64,000 nt of DNA from Rubrivivax sp. (GTDB lineage: Bacteria; Pseudomonadota; Gammaproteobacteria; Burkholderiales; Burkholderiaceae_C), in contig JAEUPE010000038.1 in assembly GCA_016790435.1 (NCBI GenBank), positions 61,932-125,931 on the forward strand. Direction: 5' to 3'. Of the stretch, positions 45,778 through 54,390 are shown one piece after another. Position 1 is the first letter of the stretch. Every line of letters starts with the position of its first letter. A program made the translations under genes and the position numbers. The notes beneath the pieces are model-generated. The model made no database searches. It was not told the DNA's origin and saw nothing but the letters and a program-made list of their open reading frames with translations.

Positions 45778-46820
45778 CGGGTGTCTCCAGCAGGCGTAGG
45801 AATCGGGTGCGCGGCAGCATGAACCGAAGGCAGCGGAGGCCGATCGGCCAGCAGCCGCCGGACCACACGGTGCAATGCCGCCGACTCGGCCTCGGGGGCA
45901 AACAGCGGCGCGCGGCGTTCGATCTGCCGCGCGAGGGTCGGCAGCATAGCCGGGTCGTCGCGGGTGCGCTCGAGCAGGGCCGCCAGGCCCCGGTCGTCAC
46001 CGACGTCGAAGTAACCGCCGTAGTCGGCCCCCAGCAGGCCGACATTGCCGTCCATGCGCGAGGCGAGCACGGGCGTGCCGGAGCGGATCGCTTCGATCAC
46101 GACCTGGGCGCCGCCTTCCATGACGCTCGGGTGGACCAGCACATGCGCCGACTGGATGCGGCGACGCGTCTCCGCATGGAGACGGGCACCGAGCCAACGA
46201 TAGGCGGGCACCTGCTGCATCAGAGCGCGCGCCTCGTCGGCCAGCCGCGGCTCGAGTGCCTCGCCGATGTGATCGAAACGCAGGTCGGCGCGCAACGCCA
46301 ACCGTCGCACGGCGCGAAACCAGGTGCCAGGGTCCTTCTCGGCGCGCAGGTGCCCCACCATCAGCGCGCGTGCCAGCCGTTGCGGCTTGGCCGCCACCGG
46401 CCGGCGTGCGGTGCACGACTGCAGGACCACCTCGCATCTGCGACGGTAGGCCTCGGGCAGCCGCGCGGGGCCGAGTTCGTTCAGCACGACTAGCCCGTCG
46501 GCCCAGGCGAGAGAGCGCTGCGCATCGGTGTCGTCGTCGATATCGCGGTACAGGTCGGTACCGGTGAGGGCCAGCAGCAGTGGCGCGCTGCCGCGCGCCG
46601 AGTGCCACGCAGCCACCGAGGCGGCCGAGCGGCGCGCATGCAGCGCGATCATCAACTCGTCACCGGCGGCCAACGAGTCGAGCGGGCTCCACGACTTCGT
46701 CAGCCGCACGCGGTAAGCTGAGCCCAGCATGCGGGCCCAGCGGCGAGCCGTACGCCAGTTGCCGTTGTTGGCATCGGCGAGCGCTGGCGTCACGACGACG
46801 ATTTGAGGTTTGCGATGCAT
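45774..46820 (-). CDS. senB: Selenosugar synthase SenB (GT4 family)
   Basis: A 348-residue GT-B enzyme of the selenoneine pathway. SenB couples selenophosphate with a UDP-sugar to form the selenosugar used by SenA. It begins MHRKPQIVVVTPALADANNGN, typical of the family, and has the GT4 phosphate-binding/acid pattern (VMEGGAQVVIEAIRSGTPVL). RLYRDIDDD-like TGTDLYRD lies in the N-terminal domain. It is coupled to selD and diverges from senA with both starts inside one ATGCAT. The assignment follows the published senABC pathway and this gene order. Confidence 0.9.
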   Translation of the reverse strand: MHRKPQIVVVTPALADANNGNWRTARRWARMLGSAYRVRLTKSWSPLDSLAAGDELMIALHARRSAASVAAWHSARGSAPLLLALTGTDLYRDIDDDTDAQRSLAWADGLVVLNELGPARLPEAYRRRCEVVLQSCTARRPVAAKPQRLARALMVGHLRAEKDPGTWFRAVRRLALRADLRFDHIGEALEPRLADEARALMQQVPAYRWLGARLHAETRRRIQSAHVLVHPSVMEGGAQVVIEAIRSGTPVLASRMDGNVGLLGADYGGYFDVGDDRGLAALLERTRDDPAMLPTLARQIERRAPLFAPEAESAALHRVVRRLLADRPPLPSVHAAAHPIPTPAGDTR

Positions 46821-48095
46821 GACGAACTAGGCTCGGCCGCTGCCGTTCTGGACGCCTCGGGCACGGCCCGCGAGGCCTGGGGCGCGGCCGTGACCGCGCG
46901 CGAGGGCCGTGCGGAGGACCTGACGCTGGCCCTGCGCGAAAGCCGCCGCGATACGCTGGCCACGTTCGGCGCCTACGAAGCCGCGCTGCCGGACCTCCTG
47001 GTGCCGCAACGCGCCGAACTCAACCCGCCGCTGTGGGAACTGGGGCACATCGGCTGGTTCCAGGAGTTCTGGATCGGCCGCAATCCCGCTCGCCACCTGG
47101 GCCCACGTGCCGATCCCGACACGCCGCGCCGGCCACCCGGCAGGGCCCATGCCGACGCGCTCTATCACTCGAGCCAGGTGCCGCACGGCACACGCTGGTC
47201 GTTGCCCTTGCCGACGGCGCAGGCCACGCGCGCCGACCTGGCAGGGCAGTTGGCGCAGACGCTGCAATGCCTCGAGGACCTGCCGGACGAGGACGAAGCC
47301 CTCTACTTCCACCGCCTGGCGCTGCTGCACGAGGACATGCATCACGAGGCGGCGTTGTACATGGCACAAGGGCTGGGCATCGCCATCGCCGACCCGCGCT
47401 GGCAGCCACGCGCGCTGCCGGCACCGCGCGGCGAACTGGCGTTCGACGCGGGCACCTGGACGCTCGGCATGCCGCACCCGCGCGGCTTCGCCTTCGACAA
47501 CGAAGTGGGCGCGGCCGAAGTGGAGGTGCCAGCCCTGCGCATCGATGCGCAGGTGGTCCGCTGGGGCGAGTTCATGCCCTTCGTCGATGAAGGCGGGTAC
47601 GAGGCGCGCCGGTTCTGGAGCGAAGCCGGTTGGGCCTGGCTGCAAGCCAGGGCGGCAACCGAGGCGCGGTCGCCGCGCCATGTGCGCCGGGCGCTCGGTC
47701 TTGGCGGCTGGGAGTGCTGGCGGCATGGCCGCTGGATCCCGCTCGACCCGTGCCTGGCCGCGCGCCACCTCACACTGCATGAGGCCGAGGCCTGGTGCCG
47801 CTGGGCGGGCAGGCGCCTGCCGTCCGAGGCCGAGTGGGAACGGGCCGCGCTCACGCGTCCAGAGGCCTTCGAATGGGGCGAGGTGTGGGAATGGACGGCA
47901 TCGCCCTTCCAGCCCTTCGTCGGGTTCGAGCCGCATCCTTACCGGGACTACTCGGCCCCTTGGTTCGACGGCCGGCCGGTGCTGCGCGGCGCCTCGTTCA
48001 TGACCCAGCCTCGCATGAAGCACCCGCGCTATCGCAACTTCTTCCAGGCCCATCGCAACGATGTGCCGGCCGGCTTCCGCAGCTGCGCCATATGA
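46815..48095 (+). CDS. senA: Selenoneine synthase SenA (EgtB-like)
   Basis: A 426-residue non-haem iron enzyme that joins the selenosugar to hercynine to form the C-Se bond of selenoneine. The DinB-like N-domain carries the iron ligands His78 (LWELGHIGWFQ) and HEDMHHE (His172, His176, Glu178). The C-terminal formylglycine-synthase-like domain includes RLPSEAEWERA and ends with FRSCAI. The ATG at 46815 has GAGG 6 nt upstream. The gene pairs with senB/selD and with egtD, which makes hercynine, so an EgtB role in ergothioneine synthesis is less likely. Confidence 0.9.
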   Translation: MHDELGSAAAVLDASGTAREAWGAAVTAREGRAEDLTLALRESRRDTLATFGAYEAALPDLLVPQRAELNPPLWELGHIGWFQEFWIGRNPARHLGPRADPDTPRRPPGRAHADALYHSSQVPHGTRWSLPLPTAQATRADLAGQLAQTLQCLEDLPDEDEALYFHRLALLHEDMHHEAALYMAQGLGIAIADPRWQPRALPAPRGELAFDAGTWTLGMPHPRGFAFDNEVGAAEVEVPALRIDAQVVRWGEFMPFVDEGGYEARRFWSEAGWAWLQARAATEARSPRHVRRALGLGGWECWRHGRWIPLDPCLAARHLTLHEAEAWCRWAGRRLPSEAEWERAALTRPEAFEWGEVWEWTASPFQPFVGFEPHPYRDYSAPWFDGRPVLRGASFMTQPRMKHPRYRNFFQAHRNDVPAGFRSCAI

Positions 48096-48186
48096 AGGCA
48101 TCGGGCAAACACGCACTGTAAGTTGCCCAAGGGCGCGTTCGACCAAGGCTGTCACGGCCGCCGTGGCCGCATGCCTCATGCCCCGC

Positions 48187-49170
48187 TCAAGCCCGCGCCA
48201 CGAAGACGCCGAACCATCCTTCAGGATCGGTGAATCGGCGCACGGTGCCGTAACCCGCTTCGCGCAGCAGTGCCTCGAAGGCTTCGGGCTGCCACTTGTA
48301 CGAGTTCTCGGTGTGGATGCGTTCGCCGGTGGTGAATTGCCGCTCGCCGCCGGGCCAGCGCACCACGAGCGATTGCCGAGCTTCGAGGTGCATCTCGATA
48401 CGGGAATGCTGCGTATCGAAACGGGCCACATGCCGCCACTGTCGCAGGTCGAAGTCCGCCCCGATCAAGGCATTCAGCCTGCGCAGCAGGTTGAGGTTGA
48501 ACGCGGCCGTCACGCCCAGGGTGTCGTCGTAGGCTCTTTCGAGGCGGCGTGGATCCTTCACGAGGTCGGCGCCGATGAGCAAGCCACCGCTCTCCGAACC
48601 CTGCTTGGCCAGCGCGCGTGCGTCGCGCAGCAGCCGCAGCGCCTCGGCCGGCGCAAAGTTGCCGATGCTCGAGCCCGGGTAGAAGACCAGCGCGCCACCA
48701 TCGACGAGGTGGGTCAGGTGCGGCGGCAACGCCAGGCGAGCCGAGAAGTCCTGGCCCACGCCGGCGAGGTCCAGGGTCGGATGCTCGCGCTGCAGCGCTT
48801 CCAGCGACCCGCGCAGGAAGTCCACCGAGATGTCGATGGCCACGTAGCGCCGCGGGGCCAGCGCCGGGAAGAGCCGCGCCGCCTTGGCGCAGTTGCCCGC
48901 CCCCAGGTCCACGAGCACCGGCGCCGGACCGCAACACGACAGCGCCGCGTCGACGATGGCTGCACCTTGACTGGCCAGGATCCCGGCCTCGGTGCGCGTG
49001 GGGTAGTACTCGTCGAGCTCGGTGATGACATCGAACAGGCGCGAGCCGAGCGCGTCGTAGAAGAACTTGGGCGACACCACCGCGGCCGCACCCGCCAGCC
49101 CGGCCGCAGCCTCGGCGGCGAGGGCAGGCTCGGAAAGCGAGTCGAGTTGGAAGAAAAGCGGTGTCTTCAT
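48187..49170 (-). CDS. egtD: L-histidine N-alpha-methyltransferase EgtD
   Basis: A 327-residue SAM-dependent enzyme that trimethylates histidine to hercynine. The family hallmark PKFFYDALGSRLFDVIT with ELDEYYPTRTE spans about 34-61; the SAM-binding loop is VLVDLGAGNCAKA (85-97). YPGSSIGNF lies in the middle. The ATG at 49170 is backed by a perfect AGGAGG 7 nt upstream; a longer frame to 49263 is Pro/Ala-rich and not conserved-looking. It converges on senA. Hercynine is the direct co-substrate of SenA, so the two belong to one pathway. Confidence 0.95.
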   Translation of the reverse strand: MKTPLFFQLDSLSEPALAAEAAAGLAGAAAVVSPKFFYDALGSRLFDVITELDEYYPTRTEAGILASQGAAIVDAALSCCGPAPVLVDLGAGNCAKAARLFPALAPRRYVAIDISVDFLRGSLEALQREHPTLDLAGVGQDFSARLALPPHLTHLVDGGALVFYPGSSIGNFAPAEALRLLRDARALAKQGSESGGLLIGADLVKDPRRLERAYDDTLGVTAAFNLNLLRRLNALIGADFDLRQWRHVARFDTQHSRIEMHLEARQSLVVRWPGGERQFTTGERIHTENSYKWQPEAFEALLREAGYGTVRRFTDPEGWFGVFVARA

Positions 49171-49345
49171 CGTATGGCCTCCTGGAGGAAGCGACGGGAT
49201 CGATGGGAAACGCTCCTGCGCGTCCTTGGCCGGTGCACTCGAGGTGGCCTCGTCATCCGGCACACTCCCGCCCGTCTCACTCTAGCAGCGCGGCACGAAT
49301 AGAGTCGCGGCCTGTCGCCCAACCCTTACAACCAGGAGAGAACCC

Positions 49346-50212
49346 ATGAATCGACTGTCCCGCGCACGCCTGCTGCGCTCGCTGGCGACCTGCTCCCTGC
49401 TCGCCTTCGGCGCGCTGGCCCAGGCGCAGCAGGTCTTCCGCGTCACGACCATTCCTGAAGAGGCTGCCACCGAGCAGGTGCGCAAGTTCACCCCGCTCGC
49501 CGCCTACCTCGAGAAGCGCCTGGGCATGAAGGTGGAGTTCACGCCCGTCAACGACTACCCCGCGGCCGTGGAGGCGCTCGTCAACAAGAAGGTCGACCTC
49601 GTGTGGTTCGGCGGTTTCACGCACGTGCAGGCGCAGATCCGCTCCGGCGGCAAGATCGTCCCGATCGCACAGCGCGAGGAGGACACCAAGTTCCAGTCGG
49701 TGTTCATCGCCAAGACCGACTCGGGCATCAAGGGCCTGACCGACCTCAAGGGCAAGCAGATCAGCTTCGGCTCGCAGAGCAGCACCTCCGGCCACCTGAT
49801 GCCGCGCCACTTCCTGCTCGCTGCCGGCATCGCGCCCGAGAAGGACTTCAAGCGCATTGCCTACAGCGGCGCGCACGACGCCACCATCGCCTCGGTGGTG
49901 AGCGGCAAGGTCGAGGCGGCCGCGCTCGACATCACCGTGTGGCGCAAGTTCGTCACCGAGAACAAGGTCGACACCAAGGCCGTGGCGGTGTTCTACACGA
50001 CGCCGCCCTACTTCAACTACAACTGGTCGGTGCATGCCGACATGCCCGCCGACCAGCGCGCCAAGGTGACCAAGGCCCTGCTCGACCTCGACCCCGCCAC
50101 GCCCGAAGGCAAGGAGATCCTGCAGCTCAATCGCGCCACGCGCTACATCCCGACCGTGCCCGAGAACTACAAGGGCCTCGAGTCCGCCGGGCGCAGCGCC
50201 GGCCTCATCTGA
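49346..50212 (+). CDS. Putative selenate/selenium-oxyanion ABC transporter, substrate-binding protein
   Basis: A 288-residue periplasmic binding protein of the PhnD-like group. The Sec signal peptide is cleaved near AQA-QQ (about 28). VDLVWFGGFTHVQAQ (about 84-98), SQSSTSGHLMPRHF and YSGAHDATIASVVSGKV are typical of the subgroup predicted to bind selenate rather than phosphonate. AGGAGA 6 nt upstream supports the start. Its adjacency to egtD, senAB and selD strengthens the selenium assignment; phosphonate or phosphite uptake remains possible. Confidence 0.87.
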   Translation: MNRLSRARLLRSLATCSLLAFGALAQAQQVFRVTTIPEEAATEQVRKFTPLAAYLEKRLGMKVEFTPVNDYPAAVEALVNKKVDLVWFGGFTHVQAQIRSGGKIVPIAQREEDTKFQSVFIAKTDSGIKGLTDLKGKQISFGSQSSTSGHLMPRHFLLAAGIAPEKDFKRIAYSGAHDATIASVVSGKVEAAALDITVWRKFVTENKVDTKAVAVFYTTPPYFNYNWSVHADMPADQRAKVTKALLDLDPATPEGKEILQLNRATRYIPTVPENYKGLESAGRSAGLI

Positions 50213-50268
50213 GCACGCCAAGTGCCTTCGCTCGTTCGCACGCTCACGCTCACCGACCGCTGCACACG

Positions 50269-51156
50269 ATGAGGATCGACCTCACCGGGCTGGCCGCGCG
50301 CCACCCTGCCGCCCGGCCCGGGGCCGCGCCTGCGCTGCACCCGACCGACCTCGCGGTCGCCGAAGGCGAGGTGGTGGCCATCATCGGCGCCTCGGGCGCG
50401 GGCAAGACCACCTTGCTGCAGGCGCTGGCCTGCGCGCACCGGCCGTTTGCCGGCCAGTTGCGGCTGGATGGCGAGGACCCCTGGGCGCTGCCACGCCGCC
50501 GGCTGCAGCGGCTGCGCGGCCGCCTCTTCCTCGCGCCGCAGGTGCCGCCGCTACCGCCGCGGCAGCGCGTCGTGACGGCCGTGCTCGCCGGGCGGTTGCC
50601 GGCGATGGGGTTGTGGACCAGCTTGCGCTCGCTCTTCTACCCGGTGGACATCCCGGCGGCGCATGCGGCGCTGGAGTGCTTCGACCTTGCCGAGAAGCTC
50701 TTCGAACGTGTCGACCGGCTCTCCGGCGGCGAGCGCCAGCGCGTCGGGCTCGCGCGCTCGCTGCTTTCGCCGGCGCGGCTGTGGCTGGTAGACGAGCCTT
50801 TGTCGGCGCTCGACCCGACGCGCGCCCGCCAGGCCACCGAGACCCTGGTGCGCGAGGCACGCGCGCGTGGCGTGACGCTGGTGGCCACGCTGCACCAGGT
50901 GGACATGGCGCTGGCGCACTTCCCGCGCATCGTCGGCCTGCGCGAGGGCCGCGTCTCGTTCGACCTGCCGGCCGCGCAGGTCACGCGCGAGCGCCTCGAG
51001 CGCCTGTACGCGCAGCACGAGCATGAGCTGCGCGGCACGGTGGCGCTGCCGGGGGCGCCGGTGGCGCCGAGTACGACAGCCGACCCGGCACCCGACCTGG
51101 CCTCCACCGCGGCCGAGCCGCCGCGCGCCGCGCCGGTCGTCATGCACTGCCGCTGA
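50269..51156 (+). CDS. ABC transporter ATP-binding protein of selenium-type importer
   Basis: A 295-residue ATPase of the PhnC-like class. Walker A is GASGAGKT (40-47), the signature is LSGGERQRVGLARS, and Walker B is LWLVDEPLSALDP. A roughly 40-residue Ala/Pro-rich C-terminal tail has no obvious function. ATG 50269 was chosen as the start of homology; the frame is open upstream but overlaps the binding-protein gene. It is 56 bp downstream of the binding protein and 24 bp upstream of the first permease. Confidence 0.9.
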   Translation: MRIDLTGLAARHPAARPGAAPALHPTDLAVAEGEVVAIIGASGAGKTTLLQALACAHRPFAGQLRLDGEDPWALPRRRLQRLRGRLFLAPQVPPLPPRQRVVTAVLAGRLPAMGLWTSLRSLFYPVDIPAAHAALECFDLAEKLFERVDRLSGGERQRVGLARSLLSPARLWLVDEPLSALDPTRARQATETLVREARARGVTLVATLHQVDMALAHFPRIVGLREGRVSFDLPAAQVTRERLERLYAQHEHELRGTVALPGAPVAPSTTADPAPDLASTAAEPPRAAPVVMHCR

Positions 51157-51180
51157 AGCGCCGACGCCAGCCCGCGCCAC

Positions 51181-52017
51181 ATGAACACGCACACCCTGCG
51201 CTCCCCGCCCACGCGTGACCCGGCCTGGCTCGGGCGCGTGTTCTGGTTCGGCGCCGGCGTGGTGCTGCTGTGGCCGCTGTTGGTCGCCACCGAGTTCCGT
51301 CCCTGGATCCTCGTCGAGGAGAAGAACCTCCAGGTCACGGGCCAGTTCCTGGCCAGCTTCCTGCCGCCGGCGGTGGGCGCCGAGTTCCTATGGATGGTGC
51401 TGCGCGAATCCTGGCGCACCGTCGCCATGGCCACCGTGGGCATGACGCTGGCGCTGGTCATCGCCGTCCCGCTGACGCTGGCGTCGGCGCGCACGCTGTC
51501 CGTCTCTGCGCTTTCGGGCCGAATGGCGCGTGCGCCCTTCGCGCTGCGCCAGCTCGTGCGCTGGACCCTCATCGTGCTGCGCAGCGTGCCCGAGCTGGTA
51601 TGGGCGCTGGTCTTCGTGCGCGTCGTCGGCCTCGGCCCCACGGCCGGCGTGCTCGCCATCGCACTCACCTACGGCGGCATGCTCGGCAAGGTGTATGGCG
51701 AGATCCTCGAAAGCGGCGAGGCCCATGTCACCGAGACGCTGCTGCGCAACGGCAGCACGCGGCTGCAGGCCTTCTTCTACGGCCTGTTGCCGCAGAACGC
51801 GGCCGAGCTGACCAGCTACACGGTGTACCGCTGGGAGTGCGCCATCCGCAGCTCGGTGATCCTCGGCTTCGTCGGCGCCGGCGGCCTGGGGCAGCAGCTC
51901 GACAACTCGATGAAGATGTTCAACGGCGGCGAGGTGCTGACGATGCTCGCCGTCTTCGTGGCGCTGGTGGCGCTGGCCGACCGCGTGAGCGCAGGCCTGC
52001 GGCGGGCGCTGGGCTGA
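51181..52017 (+). CDS. ABC importer permease 1 (PhnE-like)
   Basis: A 278-residue inner-membrane permease. About six transmembrane helices are visible, with the EAA-type coupling loop near ETLLRNGSTRLQAFFYGLLPQ and a C-terminal GFVGAGGLGQQLDNSMKMFN segment that is characteristic of PhnE-like proteins. It pairs with the permease 39 bp downstream to form a heterodimeric channel. Confidence 0.9.
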   Translation: MNTHTLRSPPTRDPAWLGRVFWFGAGVVLLWPLLVATEFRPWILVEEKNLQVTGQFLASFLPPAVGAEFLWMVLRESWRTVAMATVGMTLALVIAVPLTLASARTLSVSALSGRMARAPFALRQLVRWTLIVLRSVPELVWALVFVRVVGLGPTAGVLAIALTYGGMLGKVYGEILESGEAHVTETLLRNGSTRLQAFFYGLLPQNAAELTSYTVYRWECAIRSSVILGFVGAGGLGQQLDNSMKMFNGGEVLTMLAVFVALVALADRVSAGLRRALG

Positions 52018-52056
52018 GCGAGCGCAACACGCGATGCGCCACGAGAAACACCGGTC

Positions 52057-52887
52057 ATGAGCCAGCCCTCCCCCGCCGCCAACCTGCCCTACCGGCTGCC
52101 GCCGCGCCTGTTCGACGCGCGTTGCCGCGCCTGCTGGTTCACGCTCGCGGTGCTGGTGCTGGTCATCGCGAGCTTCGCCTCGCTCGACCTGCAGTGGCGG
52201 CAGTTCCTCTCGCTCGAGGCCTTCCGCAGCATGGGCCGGTTCCTGGGCGAGTTCTTCCCGCCCGACACGCAACCCGAGTTCCTGCGCAAGGTGGCCGTCG
52301 GCACCTGGGAGACGCTGGCGATGTCGCTGCTGGGCACGCTGCTGGCCGCCGTGCTCGGCCTGGCGCTGGCGCTGCCGGCCAGCCGGCAACACGAGGGCCA
52401 CCGCGCGAGGCTGCGCACGGCCACCCGCTTCATCCTCAATGCGCTGCGCTCGATCCCCGAGCTCGTGTGGGCGGCGCTGCTACTCATCTCCGCCGGGCTC
52501 GGCCCCTTTGCCGGCACGCTGGCGCTGGCGCTGCACACGGCCGGCGTGCTCGGGCGGCTCTTCGCCGAGGCGATCGAGAACGCGCCGCCCGGCCCGGGCG
52601 CGGCACTGCGCGCGCAGGGCGTCGGCAACGGCCGTGTCTTCCTCTACGCCACGCTGCCGCAGGTGCTGCCGCAACTGGTGAGCTACACGCTGTACCGCTG
52701 GGAGAACAACATCCGCGCCGCCGCCGTGCTGGGTGTGGTGGGCGCCGGCGGCCTGGGACAACTGCTCTCGTTCCACATGGGCCTGTTCCATATGGGCAAG
52801 ACCGCCACGATCCTCGGCGCCATGCTGCTGCTGGTGGCGCTGGTCGACGCGCTCAGCTACGCCGCGCGGCGGTGGATGACCCGTTGA
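52057..52887 (+). CDS. ABC importer permease 2 (PhnE-like)
   Basis: A 276-residue permease paralogous to the preceding one. It shares GVVGAGGLGQLLSFHMGLFH near the C-terminus and the loop GVGNGRVFLYATLPQVLPQLVS before it. Hydrophobic segments at about 25-45, 85-110, 130-160 and 225-265 fit a six-helix core. Followed 14 bp later by the ATP-grasp gene on the same strand. Confidence 0.9.
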   Translation: MSQPSPAANLPYRLPPRLFDARCRACWFTLAVLVLVIASFASLDLQWRQFLSLEAFRSMGRFLGEFFPPDTQPEFLRKVAVGTWETLAMSLLGTLLAAVLGLALALPASRQHEGHRARLRTATRFILNALRSIPELVWAALLLISAGLGPFAGTLALALHTAGVLGRLFAEAIENAPPGPGAALRAQGVGNGRVFLYATLPQVLPQLVSYTLYRWENNIRAAAVLGVVGAGGLGQLLSFHMGLFHMGKTATILGAMLLLVALVDALSYAARRWMTR

Positions 52888-52901
52888 GAGGCCCGTCCCC
52901 G

Positions 52902-54347
52902 ATGCCGCCTCGCCCATCTCCTGCTCCGGCCGTCGGCTGGCTGTTCGCCTACGACTGGGACCGCCTGGCGCTCGATGCGTTGCAGGGCGACGGGCGGGCG
53001 CGATTCGACCACGCCGGCTTCGACCTTTTCTCGTTCCCGAGCAACGCGCGGTTGATCGGCTTCGACCTCGAGCGCTTCGCCGATGCGCAGGCGGCACGCG
53101 GGCGGCGGCTGGGCTGGCGTGCCGTGCTCTCGCACCACGAGCAGTTCGGCGCTTTGGCCGCGGCGCTGGTCGCCGAGCGGTTGGGGCTTCCGGGCGCGAC
53201 GCCCGAATCGATCTGCGCCGCACAGCACAAGCTGCAGGCGCGGCGCGTGCTGCAGCAGGTGGCGCCCGAGGCCAACCTGGGCTTTGCCGACCTCGAGGCC
53301 CACTATGGCGGCGACATCCCGCACGGCCTTGACTACCCCACCTATGTGAAGCCCGTGAAGGCGGCGTTCTCGGTCCTGGCGCGCCGGGTCGCGAGCCACG
53401 CCGAACTCGTGGCGCACACGCGCTTCGGCTGGCGTGAGCTGTGGGTCATCCGGCGCCTCGTCGAGCCGTTCGAGCGCGTCTGCCGCGCGCGGCTGCCTTG
53501 GGCGGGCACGGCGCACCGCCTGCTGCTCGAGGAGCCCGTCTCGCCGCACGTGGCGCAGTACAACCTCGACGGCTACGTGCAGGAGGGGCACGTGCATGCG
53601 CTCGGCGTCGTCGATGCCGTCATGTACCCGGGCACACAGGCCTTCATGCGCTGGGAGCATCCGAGTCGACTCGACACCGCCGTGCAGGCGCGGGCGCTCG
53701 ACGTGGCACGCCGTTTCCTCGCCGCCATCGGCTACCGGCACGGCTGCTTCAACCTCGAGTTCTTCCACGATGCGCGCACCGACCGCCTGACGGTGATCGA
53801 GTGCAATCCGCGCCTGGCCTCGCAGTTCAGCGACCTGTACCGCCGCGTGCAGGGGCGCGACGCCCATGCCGTCGCGCTCGCGCTCGCGCTCGGCAAGGAC
53901 GCCTCGGCCGTGCCGCGCTGCGAGCCGACGGCCGGCGCCGCGGCCAGCCTCGTCTATCGAACGTTCGAAGGCGAGACGGCACCACCCCCGCCCACCCCGC
54001 AACGCCGGGGAGCGTTCGCAAGCGCCTTCGCCGACGGGCTGTTGTTCAGCCAGCCGAAGCGAGGCCATGGCCTCGAACGCGACTTCAAGTGGACGGGCAG
54101 CCACCGCTACGGCATCGTGCACCTCGGAGGAAGCGATCGGGCCGATCTGCAGCAGCGCGCCGAGCGCGCGAGCGCGCTGCTGGGCTGGCCAGCGCCGTAT
54201 GCAGGGCACGCGGCGGAGCACGGAGCCGAAGAACTGGCGGCCGAGCATGCGGCCGCCACAACGCGAGAAGCCCTGGCAGGTAGCGCAGCCGCAAACTCGG
54301 GGATGTGGCCGGCCGTGCAACTGCGCCCGGCCGGCACGTCCGACTGA
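52902..54347 (+). CDS. ATP-grasp enzyme of unknown substrate in the selenium operon
   Basis: A 481-residue ATP-grasp protein, a carboxylate-amine/thiol-ligase or carboxylase-type fold. The nucleotide-lid region includes YPTYVKPVKAAFSVLARRV (about 146-164), and the metal-binding end is NLEFFHDARTDRLTVIECNPRLASQFSD (about 283-310), with the usual Glu and Asn ligands. The N-terminal 80 residues contain FSFPSNARLIGFD and a DLERFADAQAARG segment. ATG 52902 was chosen because GAGAGG lies about 10 nt upstream and the longer frame overlaps both permeases. It is 14 bp after permease 2, so it belongs to the importer operon. No specific function is recognised; a role in selenium or hercynine-type metabolism is only inferred. 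Confidence 0.82.
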   Translation: MPPRPSPAPAVGWLFAYDWDRLALDALQGDGRARFDHAGFDLFSFPSNARLIGFDLERFADAQAARGRRLGWRAVLSHHEQFGALAAALVAERLGLPGATPESICAAQHKLQARRVLQQVAPEANLGFADLEAHYGGDIPHGLDYPTYVKPVKAAFSVLARRVASHAELVAHTRFGWRELWVIRRLVEPFERVCRARLPWAGTAHRLLLEEPVSPHVAQYNLDGYVQEGHVHALGVVDAVMYPGTQAFMRWEHPSRLDTAVQARALDVARRFLAAIGYRHGCFNLEFFHDARTDRLTVIECNPRLASQFSDLYRRVQGRDAHAVALALALGKDASAVPRCEPTAGAAASLVYRTFEGETAPPPPTPQRRGAFASAFADGLLFSQPKRGHGLERDFKWTGSHRYGIVHLGGSDRADLQQRAERASALLGWPAPYAGHAAEHGAEELAAEHAAATTREALAGSAAANSGMWPAVQLRPAGTSD

Positions 54348-54390
54348 CGCCGGCGGGTCGCTCCGCGCTGCAATCGGCGGAGCCGGGGCG

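Noticed and set aside
49603-50268. N-terminal extension of the importer ATPase frame through the binding-protein gene.
   Set aside because: Shadow of the binding-protein gene; the ATPase begins naturally at 50269.
51270-52901. A long N-terminal extension of the ATP-grasp frame through both permease genes.
   Set aside because: It overlaps two well-supported permeases out of frame; the ATP-grasp protein is complete from 52902.
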